Below, in pieces: positions 61,197-64,000 of a DNA stretch of 64,000 nucleotides. Positions within the stretch are counted from its first letter, which is position 1, and each line of letters starts with the position of its first letter. Both the position numbers and the translations under genes were made by a program. Source of the stretch: Bacillota bacterium (GTDB lineage Bacteria > Planctomycetota > UBA8108 > UBA1146); the NCBI GenBank assembly GCA_003973385.1, contig QNYK01000064.1:52561-116560 (forward strand). The letters run 5' to 3'. The notes beneath the pieces are model-generated. The model did no database searches and was not told where the DNA came from. It saw nothing but the letters and a program-made list of their open reading frames with translations.

Positions 61197-62543
61197 CTAC
61201 CGGTCGGGTGAGCGCTCACCTCCGCGTCGGATCAACTCTTTCACACCGTCACCATCGAGATCTGCCCAGCCGCATTCTGCAACTCCGGAGATCGGCTGAT
61301 CCAGAGTGCCATCTCCATCCTCATCCCCACCGCCACCCGAGGCCGATTTCCACCTCTCCCCGGGAAGAAGCGGCCTCAACGGTGGCCCGCCGACCGGGAT
61401 TACCAGAGCCAGGTAACTCCGCTTCGTATCATCGGGATTTTGAGCCAGAACCGTATCGCCAGCACCGTTCTTCCCCACCGCCAGCGGCAGGCTTCCCGAC
61501 AGCGCACCCGGAAATGGGCCGATGGTCCTCTCCAGTAATGCTCCCGCCTTGAACTTGAGAAACAGTAGCCCTGATCCATCTGAGGCACGACCTCTCCCCA
61601 GCAACACGATCTCATCTGTTCCGTCCGAATCGATATCGAAGAGGTGGATTCGGACCCGGTCGCAGGGAGTGAGACCTCGAATGATGGGAGCGGCCAGGTG
61701 GGGCTTTCCCTGCGGGTCGACGCAACAGATCTCCATGTCATCGGCACTCGACGTATCTCCTCCGCCGTAGAGGCTGCGTACAGCCATGAGATCCGGCTCA
61801 CCTGGGGAACCCGCCGCTTCGAGGTGAAGAGGATGCATCACGGATCCCTCGATCAGGACATGACCGAGGCCAAGCACATGCCCTGCCTCGTGCGCGATCA
61901 CCGCCGGCAGGCTCGGTTGGAACCTCATCGCGACATTCAATCCAGTCCCGGATCGAGCCATCTTCACCGGGACCTTTTCGAGAGTCCAATCGACCGAGGC
62001 GTTGAGATGGATCGAGAAGGGAGTCGGATCTCCAGATGTGGGCGCGGTGGCGATGTGAGCCACGAGTTCCGAGGAGATTCCAAACCTGACACAAGGTCGC
62101 CCATGATCAGCGTCTTTCCAACTGATCGTGACAGTAGCGGCTTCTGTCGCCTCGGCGCGACGAAAGGAGCAGGTACCGGCAAGGTTCCAGCTCTGCATCG
62201 CCGTTTCGATCGCCCCTTCAGCCATCTCCGAATCGAGCGGGCATCCGGCGGGATCCAGTTGCCAGAGGATTCCATCGGCACCTGCGATCCGATGCATGAC
62301 CCGATATGGAAAACGATATGCGATTCCCGTGTAGGGCTCGTCTCTGCTCGCCGATGGATCCATGATGTGGCAGGAGCTTGCGATCATGAGCAGCAGCAAG
62401 GCGCACCAGCATCTGATCGCAGAGCAGGGGCCGATGGATTCTCTCTGTTCGGGAGAGCGACGAGAGACCAGCAGGAAATTAGCCAGGAACCATACCAGGG
62501 AACCACGGTTTCCCGGAGAGCGGTGCCAAACCTCGGGCTTCAT
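61197..62543 (-). CDS. Secreted matrixin-like metalloprotease with FG-GAP/calcium-binding-like repeats
   Basis: AHEAGHVLGLGH (HExxHxxGxxH) then SVMHP Met-turn; FDIDSDGTDEI, DEDGDGTLD, ADLDGDGVKEL; lipobox-like IASSC. Start uncertain. Confidence 0.82.
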   Translation of the reverse strand: MKPEVWHRSPGNRGSLVWFLANFLLVSRRSPEQRESIGPCSAIRCWCALLLLMIASSCHIMDPSASRDEPYTGIAYRFPYRVMHRIAGADGILWQLDPAGCPLDSEMAEGAIETAMQSWNLAGTCSFRRAEATEAATVTISWKDADHGRPCVRFGISSELVAHIATAPTSGDPTPFSIHLNASVDWTLEKVPVKMARSGTGLNVAMRFQPSLPAVIAHEAGHVLGLGHVLIEGSVMHPLHLEAAGSPGEPDLMAVRSLYGGGDTSSADDMEICCVDPQGKPHLAAPIIRGLTPCDRVRIHLFDIDSDGTDEIVLLGRGRASDGSGLLFLKFKAGALLERTIGPFPGALSGSLPLAVGKNGAGDTVLAQNPDDTKRSYLALVIPVGGPPLRPLLPGERWKSASGGGGDEDGDGTLDQPISGVAECGWADLDGDGVKELIRRGGERSPDR

Positions 62544-62619
62544 CTGTGGCCTTTCACCTTTTGTCCCTGCTGACCATCGAGTACCGCTGGCTGAACACCG
62601 CCCTCTGAGCCAGCGATTT

Positions 62620-64000
62620 TCACTTTTTCACTGGCAGCGGGAGAGCTGTTTTCAGCGGCCAGCTCGTATCCAGTTGCTGCTGAAGCCGCTTCACCACTTC
62701 CGGGTGCCGGGCAGAAAGATCTTCATGCTCATGAGGGTCTGCCGCCAGGTCAAACAGCAGCTGAGAGGACGTGGTCTGGGGATGGAGCGATTTGTTGCGG
62801 CCGATCGTCCCATCGTAAGTCACCAGCAGCTTCCAGTCTTCCTCGATACACCAGCGATAGAGTAACGTCTTTTCCGGGTCAGCAAGGTCGGCGATGTCAT
62901 GGGCATAACTTTCCCCCAGCAAGTGGGTACGAAACGGTCCCCGGTTGGAGGACTGGTCCACAAGGTCGATGCCTTGCATCTGGGCCGGCGGTTCCAGGCC
63001 ACATGCCCTCAGCACGGTGGGGGCAATGTCGATACTGCTGGCCAGTTGCTGGCGTATTCCTGGACGCACTTTCCCCGGCCAGCGAACCATGACGGGTGTT
63101 CGAGTTCCGCCATCAAAGGGTGATTGCTTGGAACGTGGTGCAAAACTATGCCGCCAACCCTCGGGCACCTTCGTCTCCGGCGTTCGCTGAATCCAACCGT
63201 TGTCGATCACAAAGATGACCACTGTGTTGTGCCGCTGGTGCTTCTTGTCGACGTAGTCGAGCAGTTGGCCGCAGGTTTCATCCAACCATTCACACATCGC
63301 GTAATAGCGAGCCAGCTGGATCGGTCGACCGGGTGCCTGGTATTTTCCAAGCAGCCGCTGCGGAGGATTGTGGGGAGAATGGGGCAGAAACGGCGCGTAC
63401 CAGAGGAAATAAGGCTTCTCCCCTGCCTCATCGATGAAATCGAAAACTGGCTGGAGTCCCTCTCGGCCGATTTTCAGCCCCTCGTCTCCATGCCGTCCTC
63501 CCCGGTCCGGATCCCCATGTGTCATGCCGTGGGTAAATCCACCGCGAGAGAAATTGCCCTCCCACCACTTGCCACTCTGGTGACTGAGATAACCGTGCTC
63601 GGCCAGCAGTTTCGGGATCGTGGCCACCCGATCAATATTGCTGATCAGCTCTTCCCGCTGCTGACGAAAACCCACATCCTTTCGTAGTGCCGCGCCTCCG
63701 ACACCTTGCGGAGGTGACGGGTCGTTCCCGGTAATCATGTGCTGGTGCGGGTAAAGTCCCGTGATCATGGTTGCCAGCGATGGCCGGCACAGGGCCGTGG
63801 GAACATAACCGCGCACGTAGGTGGCACTTTCCCGGGCCAACCTGTCGAGCGAGGGAGTCTGGATGACAGGGTGCCCCATGAATCCAAAATCGGTCCAGGT
63901 CTGATCATCCGAGATGATCAGGATCACGTTGGGGCGATCGCTTCCCAGTGCCCGGGCTAGTCGGCGTGGACGTGCCTGCCCCTGGGACTGCTGTCGATCC
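62620..64000 (-). CDS. Sulfatase family protein (5' truncated by window edge)
   Basis: VILIISDDQTWTDFGFMG, YVPTALCRPSLATMITGLYPHQHMI. The frame stays open to the window end. Confidence 0.93.
   Translation of the reverse strand, partial: DRQQSQGQARPRRLARALGSDRPNVILIISDDQTWTDFGFMGHPVIQTPSLDRLARESATYVRGYVPTALCRPSLATMITGLYPHQHMITGNDPSPPQGVGGAALRKDVGFRQQREELISNIDRVATIPKLLAEHGYLSHQSGKWWEGNFSRGGFTHGMTHGDPDRGGRHGDEGLKIGREGLQPVFDFIDEAGEKPYFLWYAPFLPHSPHNPPQRLLGKYQAPGRPIQLARYYAMCEWLDETCGQLLDYVDKKHQRHNTVVIFVIDNGWIQRTPETKVPEGWRHSFAPRSKQSPFDGGTRTPVMVRWPGKVRPGIRQQLASSIDIAPTVLRACGLEPPAQMQGIDLVDQSSNRGPFRTHLLGESYAHDIADLADPEKTLLYRWCIEEDWKLLVTYDGTIGRNKSLHPQTTSSQLLFDLAADPHEHEDLSARHPEVVKRLQQQLDTSWPLKTALPLPVKK

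Noticed and set aside
62585-62615. Hairpin CGCTGGCT...AGCCAGCG just after the sulfatase stop, as an intrinsic terminator
   Set aside because: On the sulfatase strand no T-tract follows; the T-rich stretch is on the wrong side. The 15-nt loop is also large.
1-64000. tRNA, rRNA, CRISPR arrays, IS elements, prophage or known anti-phage cassette
   Set aside because: No matching repeats, integrase or transposase motifs, or cloverleaf sequences seen; the intergenic gaps are short and were read through.

Overview
The window is about 64 kb of gene-dense, GC-rich bacterial chromosome. Gene content (Gfo/Idh/MocA with a Tat signal, sulfatase, SUMF1/FGE-like protein, MoxR-DUF58-BatA-VWA cluster, squalene-cyclase-like repeat proteins) suggests Planctomycetota or a relative. 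I support about 50 protein-coding genes, two good intrinsic terminators and several intergenic structures. I saw no rRNA, tRNA, CRISPR array, IS element or prophage. Main blocks: ABC-2 exporter; SGNH hydrolase and Gfo/Idh oxidoreductase; ApbE, FGE-like protein and 7-heme cytochrome; fused IcmF mutase; SpoVR-YeaH-PrkA; DnaK; NtrBC-like pair; DHH phosphoesterase and XRE regulator; mdh-sucD-sucC; YhaM-like HD protein; recO-BamD-like-LptE-like-folP-cdaA-cdaR-glmM; a ~17 kb MoxR/DUF58/BatA/VWA/PQQ/toroid/coiled-coil cluster; guaB-guaA-microprotein-ribH-nusB-ftsY; matrixin-like protease; sulfatase. Best leads: (1) an in-frame TGA splitting one protein of the MoxR/VWA cluster, leaving a 127-codon start-less open frame the ORF track missed; (2) that whole cluster as a candidate undescribed envelope system; (3) a eukaryote-type IMP dehydrogenase carrying the Arg/Gln pair linked to mycophenolic acid sensitivity; (4) three structured elements in the leader between moxR and guaB, including a possible three-way junction; (5) an unlisted 35-aa membrane microprotein between guaA and ribH. 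All names come from motif recognition by eye; no database search was run.
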